5,512 nucleotides of DNA. It comes from JASFQI01 sp050115555. Its GTDB lineage: Bacteria > Desulfobacterota > DSM-4660 > Desulfatiglandales > HGW-15. Position 1 is the stretch's first letter. Each line of letters begins with the position of its first letter. Below, piece after piece: positions 5,405-5,512 of the stretch. Both the position numbers and the translations under genes were made by a program. Below the pieces are notes generated by a model that was not told the DNA's origin, did not search any database, and saw nothing but the letters and a program-made list of their open reading frames with translations. Where the stretch lies: NCBI GenBank assembly GCA_050115555.1, contig JASFQI010000340.1, positions 1 through 5,512 on the forward strand. The letters run 5' to 3'.

Positions 5405-5445
5405 AGCCGCTTGCTGATAAGGGTTTGCTTCTCAGGGCCGCGGCT
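5405..5445 (+). terminator. Hairpin after ihfA, possible terminator
   Basis: An outer stem AGCCGC (5405-5410) with GCGGCT (5440-5445) encloses an inner stem CTGA-T-AAG (5414-5421) with CTT-C-TCAG (5428-5435), one mismatch, loop GGTTTG. It begins 13 bp after the ihfA stop. Only three T follow, so it is a weak intrinsic terminator by rule, though a 3'-end stabilising or bidirectional role is possible. Confidence 0.4.
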
Positions 5446-5512
5446 TTCGCCCGGGGCGGGGGAGATGTTCCTTCTCTTCAGTCGTCGCCTCCACCACGAA
5501 GTCGGTTCCTCG
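5432..5512 (-). CDS. Possible C-terminal end of an unidentified minus-strand gene
   Basis: On the minus strand a frame runs open from the window edge for 26 codons to TGA at 5434-5432 (begins RGTDFVVEATTEEKE, then proline and arginine rich). Third positions are mostly G or C, like the neighbouring genes. The piece is too short to assign and I do not recognise it. Another minus frame ends at a TGA about 33 nt inside the edge and is an equally possible gene end. If real, the gene is convergent with ihfA. Confidence 0.22.
   Translation of the reverse strand, partial: RGTDFVVEATTEEKEHLPRPGRKPRP

Overview
This is a GC-rich bacterial window dominated by phosphate-signalling genes. The mix of an IHF alpha-type nucleoid protein, a Bacillus-like PhoR with an extracytoplasmic sensor domain, a Pit/DUF47 pair and a UbiE/MenG methyltransferase suggests a Gram-negative proteobacterium in the broad sense. 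My best guess is Desulfobacterota (former Deltaproteobacteria, for example the Syntrophobacter group). The lineage is inferred from gene style only.

Layout: at the left edge, on the + strand, lie the C-terminal 78 residues of a PiT-family phosphate transporter (2-238) and, 15 bp later, a DUF47/PhoU-like protein (254-919). Facing them, with only 24 bp between stop codons, is a minus-strand pair: phoB (2864-3550) followed by phoR (944-2749, TTG start). Farther right on the minus strand is ubiE/menG (3788-4558). Across a roughly 550-bp divergent intergenic region is ihfA on the + strand (5107-5391). The last 120 bases hold a hairpin and possibly the end of a minus-strand gene.

How it fits together: PhoR senses phosphate status and phosphorylates PhoB. 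PhoB should bind an array of four 7-bp units at an exact 11-bp period (3715-3754), 12 bp upstream of a -10-like hexamer, which implies autoregulation of phoBR. The neighbouring Pit transporter and DUF47 protein handle inorganic phosphate uptake. No PstSCAB or true PhoU is visible in this window. UbiE/MenG (quinone methylation) and IHF alpha (DNA bending) are housekeeping genes with their own sigma70-like promoters (4634-4662 minus, 4815-4843 plus).

The most interesting material is regulatory: the four-unit Pho box, a leader with competing hairpins and a short reading frame overlapping the phoB start, a hairpin covering the phoR ribosome binding site, and a leader of about 257 nt before ihfA. 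I found no CRISPR array, insertion sequence, tRNA or rRNA, and nothing that forces the conclusion of a wholly new system.
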